From positions 2,294,501 through 2,358,500 of the forward strand of contig NZ_CP113864.1 of NCBI RefSeq assembly GCF_026914285.1: a DNA stretch of 64,000 nucleotides, given 5' to 3'. The notes beneath the pieces are model-generated. The model searched no databases and was not told the DNA's origin. It was given only the letters and a program-made list of their open reading frames with translations. The translations under genes and the position numbers were made by a program. This DNA is from Caldicellulosiruptor naganoensis. GTDB lineage: Bacteria > Bacillota > Thermoanaerobacteria > Caldicellulosiruptorales > Caldicellulosiruptoraceae. Of the stretch, positions 1 through 10,128 are shown piece after piece. Each line of letters starts with the position of its first letter. Positions within the stretch are counted from its first letter, which is position 1.

Positions 1-370
1 CTTTTGCAAGCTTGTGACGTGTTGATGCTGGAGTCCCTTTGTAGATTAAAGGTAGTTCAACATTTTCAAGAGCTGTGAGCTGTGGTATCAAGTTAAAGTT
101 TTGAAACACAAAGCCTATCTTGCTGTTTCGAATCTCTGCAAGCTGGTTGTCGTTGAGCTTGCTTACTTCATGACCATCCAGTATGTACGTGCCAGATGTT
201 GGTGTGTCAAGACAGCCTATGATGTTCATAAGAGTTGATTTTCCTGATCCGGAAGGTCCAACTATAGCCACAAACTCGTGAGGCTTGATTTTCAAGCTAA
301 CACCGTTTAAAGCATATACCTCATTCTCGCCCATCTTGTAGATTTTGTAAATATCATAAAGTTCAATCAT
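1..370 (-). CDS. ABC transporter ATP-binding protein, MacB/LolD type (partial, runs off window)
   Basis: N-terminal part of an ABC ATPase, cut by the left edge of the window. The start ATG at 370 follows a GAAGGTGA ribosome site. Walker A (GPSGSGKST) is near residue 40 and the Q-loop region [16 protein letters not shown] near residue 90, as in the LolD/MacB/FtsE-like group that powers export or lipoprotein-type complexes. It begins 25 bp after the periplasmic-adaptor-like gene, so the two are almost certainly co-transcribed, with a MacB-like permease expected beyond the window. In a Gram-positive cell such sets are usually peptide or drug exporters. The substrate cannot be told from sequence. 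Confidence 0.93.
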   Translation of the reverse strand, partial: MIELYDIYKIYKMGENEVYALNGVSLKIKPHEFVAIVGPSGSGKSTLMNIIGCLDTPTSGTYILDGHEVSKLNDNQLAEIRNSKIGFVFQNFNLIPQLTALENVELPLIYKGTPASTRHKLAK

Positions 371-395
371 AGCAAGCTTTCACCTTCTTTTTTTA

Positions 396-2398
396 TTACC
401 TGTTTGTGTTACTTCCCTGAGACCCAGATGACTGATTCCTTGTGCCGGTGCCACCTCGGTTTTGTCTGAACTGTCTGAACTCGCCTGGCATTCCACCACC
501 TGGTCCGCCAAACCCGCCCATTATGTTAAATCCCTGCTGAGTTTGCGTCTGGGTGCTTGTTGAGCCTGTTGAAAGTGGTGGCAGAACAACTATATCTCCT
601 TCGCTAAGGCCACTTACAATTTCAATGTATGAGTCATTGTTTATACCAACCTCAACAGGTCGCAAAACTGCGCCTTTGTAGTAACTGTTGTTAAGTAAAC
701 TTGCCATCCTTCTTGTTCGCAGCTGCGACGATGTACCTGTACCTTGACTATTTTGCGACCATGAACCTCTTGATTGGCTATTTCCTGTTTGTTGTGCGTT
801 TTCTGTGCTGCTACCTCTTTGCTGCTGCCATCTTCTTGTAGAATTTTCAGAATTCTGGTTCGAACTCTGAGTCTGCTGGTTATTTCCAAAACCTCCCCGC
901 GGGAAAAATCCGCCAGTTTGCTCTTGCTGAGAGCTATTTTGACTTGAGCTTTTTACAAACACAAAGTACCTGTTGCCGAATTTCTGGACAGTTTCAAGCG
1001 GCACCATCAAAATATCTTGTTTCTGGTTTACTATTATCTCAGCATTTGCGTTCATGCCAATCTTGAGGTTCTTGGGATTGTCAATTGAGATCGTAACAGA
1101 ATATGTTGTGACGCCGTTCTGGGTTGTTCCCTCAAGCGGAATTTTGGATACTTTCCCTGTCAGCGGGTTTGTCTGTGTCTCTGATAGCGCATCAACTGTT
1201 ATATTTACTTTTTGCCCTACTTTTATTTTAGCAATATCAAGCTCATCTATGTCAACCCTAAATACTAAATTTTTGTTATCAAATACAGTTGCAAGTACCT
1301 CTCCCGCTTTTATGTTATCGCCTTTCTTGAAGTTTATATTGGTCACAACACCGTCAAACGGAGCTTTAATGTAGTAGTTTTCCAAGTTATCTTCTGCATC
1401 CTTTAGCTGGTCCTGCAAGTTTTTAAGCTGTGTCTGGTAATTCTTGAGCTGTTTTGACAGGTCATCGTTTGAAAGTTTTAAAAGCACAGCTCCTTTTTCA
1501 ACAAACTGGTTGTTTCTTGCTAAAATCTCTTCAACCTCACCATCAACCTTTGCCTTGACATTTTCCTTGTCTACACACTCCAAGGTTGCATCCTGCGTGC
1601 TAAGATATACTTCAGCTCCTACCTTTATCTCAGCACTTGCCTTCATACCTTCCTGCAGAGCGCCGGGGTTTGAGATTGTGATCTCAACATCAAAAACTTT
1701 GCCACCGCAGTCATTTGTGTAAGTTGTGTTCCCAAGATAGCTTACTGTGCCCTGGGTTGACTGGGAAATGTCAGGAATGTAAACAACTGCTGGCGCACCT
1801 ATCTTGACCTTGCCGAAAAGCGCTGCTGAAAATGGTAATGTAACTTTCAGCTTTGATGTATCAATTATTGTCAAAACGGTTGAACCTTTTGAAACCCTGT
1901 CTCCTTCTTGAGCATTCAGATTTTTTTAACATACCCTGAAATGGGTGCGGTGACAACAAGGTTTTTGATGCTCTCCTGAACATCTGCAATTGAGGAGTTC
2001 ACATCGTCAATCTGACTCTTAATTGAATCAATCTTGTCCTTTGCATCCTGGCTTTCAAGCTCAAATATTACATCCCCTTTTTTGACAGAATCCCCGTCTT
2101 TGAAAAATACATTTGTGATGGTTGAGCTCACAGTTGATGTGAGATCAACGCTCTGGGCAGACTCAATCGGGCCTGAACCGGTGACACTAACGGTTATATC
2201 GCCACGCGTCACTCTTGCAGTCCTCTGCTGAACAGTTTGATTTTGATTTTTTCTTCCCTGGACAAACCTGTATATTCCAAACCCTGCTCCTGCTAAAATT
2301 GCGATAATTACTATGGATATTATGACCCTCTTTAAAGCTTTGCTTTTTAAACTGAACTTAAACTTTGGAGTTTTTAGCGGTTTTACTTTCTCTGCCAT
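396..2398 (-). pseudogene. HlyD/MacA-family efflux adaptor, interrupted by a one-base frameshift
   Basis: Membrane-fusion adaptor partnering the adjacent ABC ATPase. The start at 2398 (MAEKVK) follows AAGGAAGGG. One membrane helix lies at about residues 20-42, then a first biotinyl-lipoyl-like segment (FFKDGDSVKKGDVIFELES), a coiled-coil hairpin and further beta-barrel segments. The N-terminal frame ends at a TGA at 1916-1918, just past a run of seven T (1921-1927). Adding one base joins it to the downstream frame (...YVKK-NLNAQEGDRVSKG...) and gives about 667 residues. The C-terminal half has a long Q/N/S/G-rich insert (roughly 80 residues, 700-960 in the DNA) and a Gly-rich tail. Either a true frameshift, slippage at A7, or a sequence error. 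Confidence 0.85.
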
Positions 2399-2432
2399 AT
2401 GCACACCCTTCCTTTCACACTTTTCTGCTTTT

Positions 2433-3253
2433 TTACTTTGAACTGCTCTGGCTGTATGTTCCAATCACCATAATCCTTTTTGCAGTTGTTTTTTTACTGT
2501 CAGAATACCAGATGTACACTATGTTGTTTGCTTTCAAATCCTTGACAGTCAGCTTCTTTTCTGTCATCTGACCATTTTGAAATGTTCTTGTAACAATCAC
2601 TGTCGACTTTGAAATTGCTATTGTCTTTGTCTGGCTTGATAGCTTTAGATTCATCATGACTCTGCCAAATCCACCTTGCGGTACTTGAAAAGCCATTCTT
2701 TGCTGAGGTTGACTGTTTTATGTGTTTTGCCTTGGCTGTGGTCTTTGTATTGTTGCAACTGTGATGGTTATTCTGCTTGACTCAACTTTTTTTATAATAC
2801 CAATTAACTCCGGCGTCTGATATGGGTCGTATGTGCCCTGTACAAGAATTTTTGAGATGGTTTTCTTTTTGCTATCTGCATACCAGATGTGCAGGATGTT
2901 GTTTGCCTTTAAGTCCTTTGTGGATAGCTTCTTCTCTGTTATCTGACCATTTTGAAATGCTCTTGTTACGATTGATGTTTTGTTTGAAACAGTAATTGTC
3001 TGTGTTTTGCTTGTCAGCTCAATTCTACCTCTTCCAAATCCTCTGTCATTGCTTTGAGAAGAGATCTTTGCGATGTAGATTGTGATTTTACTGCCAGAGA
3101 TACTTTTTGCAACGCCAATTAAATTGGCTGGGAATTTTGAGCACTGTTCGATTGGGCATATGATATATTCCATGGTAAGATCAACACTGCAATTATAAAA
3201 GTCAATATTAACATATGGGACATATAAGCTTTTAGGCTTATTAGCATTCTCAT
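2433..3253 (-). pseudogene. Secreted two-repeat protein of unknown function, broken by a frameshift and a stop
   Basis: I do not recognise the family. A signal peptide (start at 3253, hydrophobic core LILTFIIAVLILPW) leads into two tandem units of about 100 residues. Both contain the motif FQNGQxTEKKL followed by KDLKANNI and IWYxDSKK. The signal peptide is in a different frame from the first unit; one missing base near 3120 explains this. An in-frame TAA at 2718-2720 separates the two units. The gene precedes the adaptor gene by about 35 bp in the same direction, so the product probably worked with the exporter at the cell surface. Two independent lesions suggest real decay, though one could be a read error. 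Confidence 0.7.
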
Positions 3254-3630
3254 TTTTTTATTTGCGCCTCTTTCTGTGAAAATTTTCCTCTTTAAATATG
3301 TTAGCAGTAGTTTGTGAATAAATTTTTAAATTTTTATAAACAAATTTTAATGAAATGTTAAAATTGTGAAATGCGGGAAAATAAAAAAGCATTTCTATTA
3401 TGCTTATTATTTTCTATGAATTGTCAGCTAATTATCACATGAAAACTTTTTTGAAAACAAGCTCTCTCAACACTATTTGCTAATGCTAAGATATAAATAT
3501 TTGCAAATAAATTTTGTTTTTTTGTAGTACAATAAAAAATTCTCATTTATATTGAGATTTTTTTGGAACTCAAGTATATTTATTATAGTAAGTTCTCTAT
3601 AAATACCAATTAGAGAGGTGATGATTTTCT
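3254..3630. other. Divergent intergenic region, AT-rich
   Basis: About 375 bp between the decayed secreted gene (leftward) and the NPCBM-like gene (rightward), so it should hold both promoters. It is very AT-rich, and several weak -10-like hexamers (for example TATTAT near 3580) can be found. No pair with good spacing stands out, and I see no hairpin, tRNA or small gene. Confidence 0.4.
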
Positions 3631-4449
3631 ATGAAGAGGCGATTTCTTTTCTTTTTGTCAGTTCTTCTACTTTGGACAGCTGCTGGTCTTGCAGCAGCCA
3701 AGCCAGACTATAAGCAGCTTTATGAAAAACTGTTGAAACAGTACAATAGTTTAAAGACTGAAAACGCAAACCTTAAAAAGCAAATTTCTTCACTTCAAAA
3801 TCAAGTAAAATTGTTAAACCAAAAAGTTGCAAGCTTGCCTAAGGAATATGAATATGATCTTGTTAAAGATGATGTGACTATTTCAGAAAAACTTCCATTT
3901 ATCAGCTATAAAGGACGAAGATATGTCCACTTTGATTCAATTATTACTACTTTTTTATGCATTACTAATAAAGACTATGTATTCGATGTTCAAGAAAAGA
4001 AGGTTAAAATATTATCATCTTTTAAGAAAAAAGAAGGAACGTGGCTTACTGATCTTAAACCAACACATTTAGGTATGTTCTCCTCCTTTGGCTTTAACGA
4101 CGAAAATATAACTGTCAATTATCAAAAGTTCTTCAAAAATATCTGGTGGAAGCACTGGACAAACGGGGCCCAGTTTAGCCTTACGTACAAGATTGAGGGA
4201 AAATATAAGAAATTTAGCTGCTGGCTTGGCATAGCAGATTGTTCTACCAACGGTTCAAAAGGTGTAGTCAGAATTTTGGGCGATGACAGGCTTTTAGGCG
4301 AGTATAAGCTTGAATTGAACAGAAAGCCAACGTTAGCAGAAATAAATGTTGAAGGAATAAATGCCTTAACACTACAATTTGAAAGAACAATTGCTAATGA
4401 CTTAGGTGATACTTATATTTGTATTGGCGACCCGCTTTTGGTTCCTTAA
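3631..4449 (+). CDS. Secreted coiled-coil protein with C-terminal NPCBM-like domain
   Basis: 272 residues. The start follows GAGGTGA. A signal peptide covers residues 1-23 (cleavage after the GLAAA region). Residues about 26-70 form a heptad-rich coiled coil. A middle segment (75-125) resembles a copper-amine-oxidase-like or short beta domain. The C-terminal 140 residues look like an NPCBM/NEW2 domain, with a conserved core of the type FSLTYKIEGKYKKF then GVVRILGDDRLL. NPCBM domains are beta-sandwiches associated with sugar-binding proteins, which suits a plant-biomass degrader, but this protein has no catalytic domain. It is a single-gene unit ending at a strong shared terminator. Domain call by eye. 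Confidence 0.72.
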   Translation: MKRRFLFFLSVLLLWTAAGLAAAKPDYKQLYEKLLKQYNSLKTENANLKKQISSLQNQVKLLNQKVASLPKEYEYDLVKDDVTISEKLPFISYKGRRYVHFDSIITTFLCITNKDYVFDVQEKKVKILSSFKKKEGTWLTDLKPTHLGMFSSFGFNDENITVNYQKFFKNIWWKHWTNGAQFSLTYKIEGKYKKFSCWLGIADCSTNGSKGVVRILGDDRLLGEYKLELNRKPTLAEINVEGINALTLQFERTIANDLGDTYICIGDPLLVP

Positions 4450-4469
4450 ATCTTGATGAATGATAAACA

Positions 4470-4510
4470 AAATAAAAGAGGGTGAGAATCAATCTCACCC
4501 TCTTTTATTT
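4470..4510. terminator. Bidirectional intrinsic terminator
   Basis: A perfect 18-bp stem (4470-4487 pairing with 4493-4510) with a 5-nt loop, flanked by A and T runs. It lies between the convergent NPCBM-like gene and the S-layer gene and can stop both transcripts. Confidence 0.93.
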
Positions 4511-4521
4511 TAGCTTTATTA

Positions 4522-7500
4522 TTATTTCCATGTTCCACTCACACTTGTTTGTGCAAGTTCATTACCCGGATTAGCCATATCTTTTACTCTTCTTTCGGCT
4601 TCATAAGCCGGTACATAGTCTACCTTAATTGCGCTGTATCTCTTGTCACCACTGAACTTGAATACTATATTGTCGGAGTTAACAGCAATGCCTGCATCAG
4701 GATTTGTTATTGCTCCACCAATATATACCTTGAACTGGTCAAGAACATATGTTGCATTTACAACAGTCTGTTCACTGAATTTAACTGTAACAGTTGTAAC
4801 ACTATATGTCGCATCGTATACGGCTTCAACTGCAGTGATAGTTGGTGCAATCTTATCACTTGCAGTCATTGGTCCTACTGCACTGCCATTATTAATTGAT
4901 CTTCCAAGCAGGTCTTTTGTAATTGAATTAGCCTTGATAGTTACAGTCACAGCATTTCCATCTTTCCTCGCATCAGCACCAATTGCAGTTGCAAGGTTCA
5001 AAACAACAGCTTTGCTACCTGCATCCCATGTCGCATAAAGAACTCCTATTGTATTTGTCCCTGCTTTGACTTCAAAATCACCTGTGTAAAGTGTATATTC
5101 ATTGATATTGCCAGTCAAGAATACTTTCAACTGTGTTGTTGAAACAGCCTGAATTCCATTTGTTGAGTCAATTGTAACAACTGCTGAATTGGAATCTACA
5201 AAGTTAGTAGCACTTTTTGCAATCGCAACTGTTGCCTTATTGCCATTTGTATCTGCGACACCTATTATCTGCAGATATGTCATATTAGCAAAATCAGTAT
5301 CTTTAATTACTAGTTTTACTGTCTTACCATTTGCCAACAAGGTCGCAGTTGCACTGTTGAAATCTTTTAGTGCATAGGTGCTATCCAGATACTTATAATT
5401 TGTAGCTGTATTAGCACTTGCTGCATTCAATGTCTTATCAAATGTTATATAAAGTTCTGTTGTATCTCCTGAAGCATCATTGTATACTATTGGAGCAACT
5501 ACCTGCGGTACAGTTGTATCAGATAATGTAGCCGTAACTGTCTGTGGCAAGCTTGCATTTTTAAGTGGTGTGAGGTCTTCAACGCCACTTACTTGAACTG
5601 TTACAATACCTGCTGGCAGAGCCGAAGCCAATACAACTTTCAATGTATTCTTAATTTGATTACCACTGCTGTCTGTATCCCAGGTAATATTACTTATAAC
5701 TTTCTGGTTACCATCTTTGTCTTTCACAATAATCTTGTTGTCAGAAACATTAGGAACACGAACATCTTCGCTAAATGTTACCTTAACTGTAAAAGGATCT
5801 GGAACTGAAACTGATTTAACAGTTGGTCTTTCTGTGTCAATTGTTGGAACAACGTATTTTTCAAATTTTGCTGTCTGTCCAGCATAATCCTTAACTTCTA
5901 TTGTAACCTTAACACCAGATACTGGTATACAAGTTGCCAACTCATCGCCAGAACTTATTGTTACAACGTTACCATCTATTGATGTGCCAGCTATAGTACC
6001 ATTTGACAGCGACACACTTACAATGCTCTGTATAGCTTTGCTAAATTCAAGTTTAACCTGGCTAAGAGTTGCTGTGACATTCTTCAATTCAATAGGTGAC
6101 TTGTCTTCTGCAACACTGAAGCTCATCGATGGATTTACTACAAGCAACCCAGCTATGTCTGTAACACCTGTAACACTCAATGTGTTATTACCAATATTCA
6201 AAGGAATGTAAAGATTCAAAATAATTACGTTCGGGTCTATAGAACTGTCTTCATTGAATCCCTTAACCTCTTTTACGATGTACATTCCGTTCAATGTATA
6301 GTTTGCAGGATTTGCATAGTTTTTAACTGGTTCACTAAACTCAACTCTAAGCTTCTGCGGGTTCTCAGCTGTAACCTTTACTATAGCCGGAGCTGTTCCA
6401 TCTTGTACAGGGCCAATTTCTGTTGTATATGCCTCTTTCAGACCTAAACCTGTTTTGAGTGTAACTTTAACTTTGTCCTGGTTTGCTAAATCGTCTTTCA
6501 AAATCAGTGTAACCTTCTTCTTATCTTCGCTCAGTCGCACTGCACCAATTGACTTTGTTGCATCTCCAACCTTTATTTCATAGTTATTTGTATCAACAGC
6601 ATAAACATCTTTTACATCTCTATTGAACGTTACAACAACTTGCTTCAAGTTTGGTACTTCAACTTTTGCAACTTGAAGCTGTACTGGCACTGCTACAAAT
6701 GTCTTGCCTGTATCATTACCTTTGAAGTAAAGTTTGTAAGTAGCACCTTCTGTCTGAGCTTCTGTCTTTAATACAAGCTTTCCTGCTCCAAAGTCAGACG
6801 CCTGAGTGTCTATTAATGTTACAGCAACTGTCTTTGTCTCATCTTTTGCATCCTTAATCTCAAAGTCAAGAGGAATTACATCTCCTTCTTCAAGTGTCGC
6901 AGGCTCATTGTTAAGGTATGCATCAACATAAACCTCTATTGTGTCATTTGCAACTGCCTTAACATCCTTAACAACTACTGTCTTCTCTGGTGGGAAGAAT
7001 GCATTTGCAAATGCTACTGCTGCTTGACCTCTGATTACAACGTCACCAATTCCAACTTCATCTTCAATTCCATTGAAGAAACCAAGTTCAAGAGCTTTTC
7101 TTACATAGTTGAGAGGCCATTTTCCTGGAGCTGGGCTTTCACCTTTTGCAGCAACAAGCATCTTGCAGAGCTCTTCAAATTTAACTTTTCTGTCTGGCTT
7201 GAATGTTCCATCTGGGTAGCCATTTACAATGCCGAGGTCTTTACCTGCCTCAACATATGCAAATGCCCAGTGGTCCTGTGTAACATCTGTGAATGACGGT
7301 TCAGCATAAACATAGTCGTTAACAACATCTTCTTGACCTGTTGCTCTGATAATCATTGCCAAGATCTCTGCTCTTGTAAGTTCCTTGTCAAGCATCAGGT
7401 CGCCTTGCTCATTACCTTTTAAAATGCCCTTTTCCTGGAGAATTTTTGCTGCCTGGTCATACACAGAACCTGTCTCTTCTGTTGTAGCTTCGTCCTGTGC

Positions 7501-7575
7501 AAACGCAGGCGCAATTATTGAGAGGGCAAAAAGCAATACTGTTACGATAGCGATAAGTCTTTTGAATTTTTTCAT
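4522..7575 (-). CDS. SLH-domain S-layer / cell-surface protein
   Basis: 1017 residues. The start follows a strong AAGGAGG. A signal peptide (residues 1-26, ending APAFAQ) precedes three SLH modules. The clearest, around 93-143, carries SFTDVTQDHWAFAYV and GIVNGYPDGTF; a third, degenerate one is near 150-195. SLH modules anchor proteins to pyruvylated secondary wall polymer. The remaining 800 residues are repeated Ig-like/bacterial beta-sandwich segments of the kind with recurring VKVTFSEDV-like strands (for example at LRVEFSEPV, VKLEFSKAI, VTVKFSEQT), typical of self-assembling S-layer lattices. Size, composition, a consensus promoter and a stable leader hairpin all suggest a highly expressed structural protein. 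It is monocistronic. Confidence 0.93.
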   Translation of the reverse strand: MKKFKRLIAIVTVLLFALSIIAPAFAQDEATTEETGSVYDQAAKILQEKGILKGNEQGDLMLDKELTRAEILAMIIRATGQEDVVNDYVYAEPSFTDVTQDHWAFAYVEAGKDLGIVNGYPDGTFKPDRKVKFEELCKMLVAAKGESPAPGKWPLNYVRKALELGFFNGIEDEVGIGDVVIRGQAAVAFANAFFPPEKTVVVKDVKAVANDTIEVYVDAYLNNEPATLEEGDVIPLDFEIKDAKDETKTVAVTLIDTQASDFGAGKLVLKTEAQTEGATYKLYFKGNDTGKTFVAVPVQLQVAKVEVPNLKQVVVTFNRDVKDVYAVDTNNYEIKVGDATKSIGAVRLSEDKKKVTLILKDDLANQDKVKVTLKTGLGLKEAYTTEIGPVQDGTAPAIVKVTAENPQKLRVEFSEPVKNYANPANYTLNGMYIVKEVKGFNEDSSIDPNVIILNLYIPLNIGNNTLSVTGVTDIAGLLVVNPSMSFSVAEDKSPIELKNVTATLSQVKLEFSKAIQSIVSVSLSNGTIAGTSIDGNVVTISSGDELATCIPVSGVKVTIEVKDYAGQTAKFEKYVVPTIDTERPTVKSVSVPDPFTVKVTFSEDVRVPNVSDNKIIVKDKDGNQKVISNITWDTDSSGNQIKNTLKVVLASALPAGIVTVQVSGVEDLTPLKNASLPQTVTATLSDTTVPQVVAPIVYNDASGDTTELYITFDKTLNAASANTATNYKYLDSTYALKDFNSATATLLANGKTVKLVIKDTDFANMTYLQIIGVADTNGNKATVAIAKSATNFVDSNSAVVTIDSTNGIQAVSTTQLKVFLTGNINEYTLYTGDFEVKAGTNTIGVLYATWDAGSKAVVLNLATAIGADARKDGNAVTVTIKANSITKDLLGRSINNGSAVGPMTASDKIAPTITAVEAVYDATYSVTTVTVKFSEQTVVNATYVLDQFKVYIGGAITNPDAGIAVNSDNIVFKFSGDKRYSAIKVDYVPAYEAERRVKDMANPGNELAQTSVSGTWK

Positions 7576-7610
7576 AACTACTCACCAAACCTCCTTGTAT
7601 GATTTTTTGG

Positions 7611-7643
7611 TGATGAGGCTCTTGCTTTTTTGTAGCCTCATCA
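7611..7643 (-). promoter_or_regulatory. 5' leader hairpin of the S-layer mRNA
   Basis: A perfect 10-bp stem (7611-7620 with 7634-7643) and a 13-nt loop, placed at the very 5' end of the predicted S-layer transcript and upstream of its ribosome site. No T-run follows it in the direction of transcription, so it is not a terminator. A stem here would protect the mRNA from 5'-end decay, as known for other very abundant mRNAs; that role is inferred. Confidence 0.7.
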
Positions 7644-7655
7644 CTTACAGCTAAA

Positions 7656-7684
7656 ATTTTAACAACAGCATTTTAATAAGTCAA
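7656..7684 (-). promoter_or_regulatory. Sigma-A promoter of the S-layer gene
   Basis: TTGACT (7679-7684) and TAAAAT (7656-7661) on the minus strand with a 17-bp spacer. The predicted transcript start is near 7649, just before the leader hairpin. Confidence 0.8.
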
Positions 7685-7755
7685 TAGGGCTTTAGCATTT
7701 GTAACCAAACTGTAAAATTGGTGAAATAATTTTGCAAAAGCCTAAAAAGCTTTTT

Positions 7756-9897
7756 TTAAACCTTGAATATCTGCATAGCTGCCTGTAAATCTTGAGAAAG
7801 TTTGTTTAGCTGCTCTGTCATGGCTCGAAGTTCTTCTATTGCTGCAAGCTGTTCCTGTGTCGATGCAGAAACCTCTTGTGAAGATGCTGCTGTCTCCTCT
7901 GAAATAGCAGAGATATTTTCTATACTGTGAATAATAGTATCTTTTTCTTTATCAATTGCAGAAATTGACTCAGTAATATTCTCAATTCCTTTTATAAGCT
8001 CATCCATTGCGCTTTTTATGTTAGAAAATGCAGAAGCAACATCCTCCACAGCACTGTTTTGTTGATCAATGACATTTTCTACTTTATCCGCAACCTCTTG
8101 TGCAGCTTTTGTCTGAGCTACAATCTTCTTTATCATATCCTCAACTTCCCTTGTTGACTCTTTTGACTGGTCAGCAAGTTTTCTAATCTCGCTTGCAACA
8201 ACTGCAAAACCACGTCCAGCTTCTCCTGCTTTTGCTGCCTCTATTGAGGCATTCAAAGCCAAAAGTTTGGTCTGTTCAGAAATTCCACTTAAAACCTGAA
8301 TAATCTTCCCAATTGACCTTGAATACTCTGCAAGCTGATTGATTGTTTGAATCATTGTATCTGTAATGTGAACAGTCTCGTGAGTAACGTTGTTCAAGGT
8401 ATTGACAACCTCTGTTCCCTTGTTTGAAAGCTGTGAAACGTTCGTTGAAAGGGTACTCATTTGTATTGCAGATGAAACAATCGTGTCAATTTTCTCGCCA
8501 AACTTAGAAACTGCCTCAACAACGCTTGTTGCTTCTTTTGCCTGATTTGCCGCACCTTCTGCAATTTCTTGAATTGCTTTTGCAACCTCGTTTGATGCAG
8601 CAGCTGTCTCGGAAGCAATTGTGGTAAGAGTTGAGATTGCAGAACTAACCTCTTTGCTAAGATTTACACCTTTTTCAATCAAGTCCTTTATGTTCTTTGT
8701 CATGTTGTTAAAGCTATGGGAAAGAAGGCCTATCTCGTCATCTCTTTTGATATCCAAAGTAACAGTCAAGTCTCCTTTTTCAGCAACAGCAAAGGTCTTT
8801 GTAACCCTTTCTAAGTCCCTGACAATCCTCAAAGCATAGTAAATACCTATCACAAGCGCGATTAATGTGAATAAAATTGTCAACACAACTATAATAAGCT
8901 CAAGCCTTCTTGCCGCTTCTACAAGTTGTGAAACAGGAATCATTCCAACAATAGTCCAGTTTGTATCAGGAACCTGTGAGTATGTAATCAAAAATTGCTT
9001 GCCGGCAAATTCAGTGTGAAAAGCACCATTTGTTTTTCCTGCTGCTTGTGATTGCAATATTTTCTTGACAAACTGAGTGTTTCTATCTGGTGTGAGTTTC
9101 ATTGTATTTTCCCATTCAGTTGGCAATATTACGTTGCCTGAAGAACATAATGCCAGCATATATCCACCATTTTGGCTAATTTGTGTGTCTTGAAGAACAT
9201 CGCTCATCCATTTTTTGCTAATATCAAGAAGCATAACTCCCAAAGTGTGATTTATTGCAATATCTTTAAACGGCATGCCTACTGAAAATGCATACTCAGG
9301 CATATTAGCATTATTTGCCTTTGCAACGCTATCAAACTCTTCAGTATGAGACTCTATTAAAATTGGTCCTCCAGCCTCCATTATCTTTTTATACCATGGT
9401 GTTTTCTTCAATTTTTCGTAGTTGATTTCAAATGGTAATGATGGATAATATAGAGAGTTCTCCTTGTCCACTATTATATAAATACCCGCAAACATATCAT
9501 TAGCTACCAACAAATCTTGGACTACCTTATTAGCATCTGATATCAGCGTCATTTTTTGAAACTCATCCAATGTAGATTGCTTTGACTCAGAATAAAGTCT
9601 TTGAATAAGTTCGTTTGACATAAGTTGCATGCCATTGTCCTGTGCCGTTTTAAATGCAAGCTGGAAATAGCTTGCAGTTGAATTAGTCGCTGCAAGGTAC
9701 GACTTTTTGCTTTCATTTAACACCGAATTTACAGCTGTAGAAATTGAAATTATGTCAATAACCAAAATCGGGATAACTAAAATAGCAAAAATTAAAAGAG
9801 CAAATTTTTTTGCAAGTCGTCCACCTTTAGCAAACAATCTTAATCTTTTAAATTTAAGATTTTGCTTTTTCTCCGTTTTTCCTTTCTCTCTTTTCAC
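7756..9897 (-). CDS. Methyl-accepting chemotaxis protein with extracellular Cache-type sensor
   Basis: About 713 residues from the GTG at 9897, which has a GGTGGGAG site in front; a GTG four codons earlier is also possible. Order: short basic N-terminus, first membrane helix (about residues 32-54), a ~275-residue extracellular sensor resembling double Cache, second helix (near [20 protein letters not shown]), HAMP, then the long methyl-accepting coiled coil. The conserved hairpin tip is intact ([20 protein letters not shown]...[12 protein letters not shown]). It senses an unknown ligand and signals to CheA. It is transcribed alone, with no che genes next to it. Confidence 0.95.
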   Translation of the reverse strand: MKREKGKTEKKQNLKFKRLRLFAKGGRLAKKFALLIFAILVIPILVIDIISISTAVNSVLNESKKSYLAATNSTASYFQLAFKTAQDNGMQLMSNELIQRLYSESKQSTLDEFQKMTLISDANKVVQDLLVANDMFAGIYIIVDKENSLYYPSLPFEINYEKLKKTPWYKKIMEAGGPILIESHTEEFDSVAKANNANMPEYAFSVGMPFKDIAINHTLGVMLLDISKKWMSDVLQDTQISQNGGYMLALCSSGNVILPTEWENTMKLTPDRNTQFVKKILQSQAAGKTNGAFHTEFAGKQFLITYSQVPDTNWTIVGMIPVSQLVEAARRLELIIVVLTILFTLIALVIGIYYALRIVRDLERVTKTFAVAEKGDLTVTLDIKRDDEIGLLSHSFNNMTKNIKDLIEKGVNLSKEVSSAISTLTTIASETAAASNEVAKAIQEIAEGAANQAKEATSVVEAVSKFGEKIDTIVSSAIQMSTLSTNVSQLSNKGTEVVNTLNNVTHETVHITDTMIQTINQLAEYSRSIGKIIQVLSGISEQTKLLALNASIEAAKAGEAGRGFAVVASEIRKLADQSKESTREVEDMIKKIVAQTKAAQEVADKVENVIDQQNSAVEDVASAFSNIKSAMDELIKGIENITESISAIDKEKDTIIHSIENISAISEETAASSQEVSASTQEQLAAIEELRAMTEQLNKLSQDLQAAMQIFKV

Positions 9898-10054
9898 AAA
9901 CGCTCCCACCCTTTTTCTAAAAAATGCTTTATTACTTTTGATTATACCTCAATTTACCTATGTGTACAATACAATCGAAAGGTTTTGACAAAATGTTCAA
10001 AAAATCTATTGGTTTTTGTTTGAATAAGCAATTACAGAACTATATTTCAAAACT

Positions 10055-10106
10055 AAAAGCCCCTCCCTTGATTTTCTGGAATGTCTCTATACAGGAGGGG
10101 CTTTAA
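10055..10106 (-). terminator. Terminator of the amino-acid binding protein gene
   Basis: Inverted repeat AAAGCCCCTCC / GGAGGGGCTTT with a long (about 27 nt) loop, followed by TTTTAG in the minus direction. It is 23 bp past the stop codon of the binding-protein gene. Confidence 0.75.
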
Positions 10107-10128
10107 TAAATAGTTTTACACATATATC

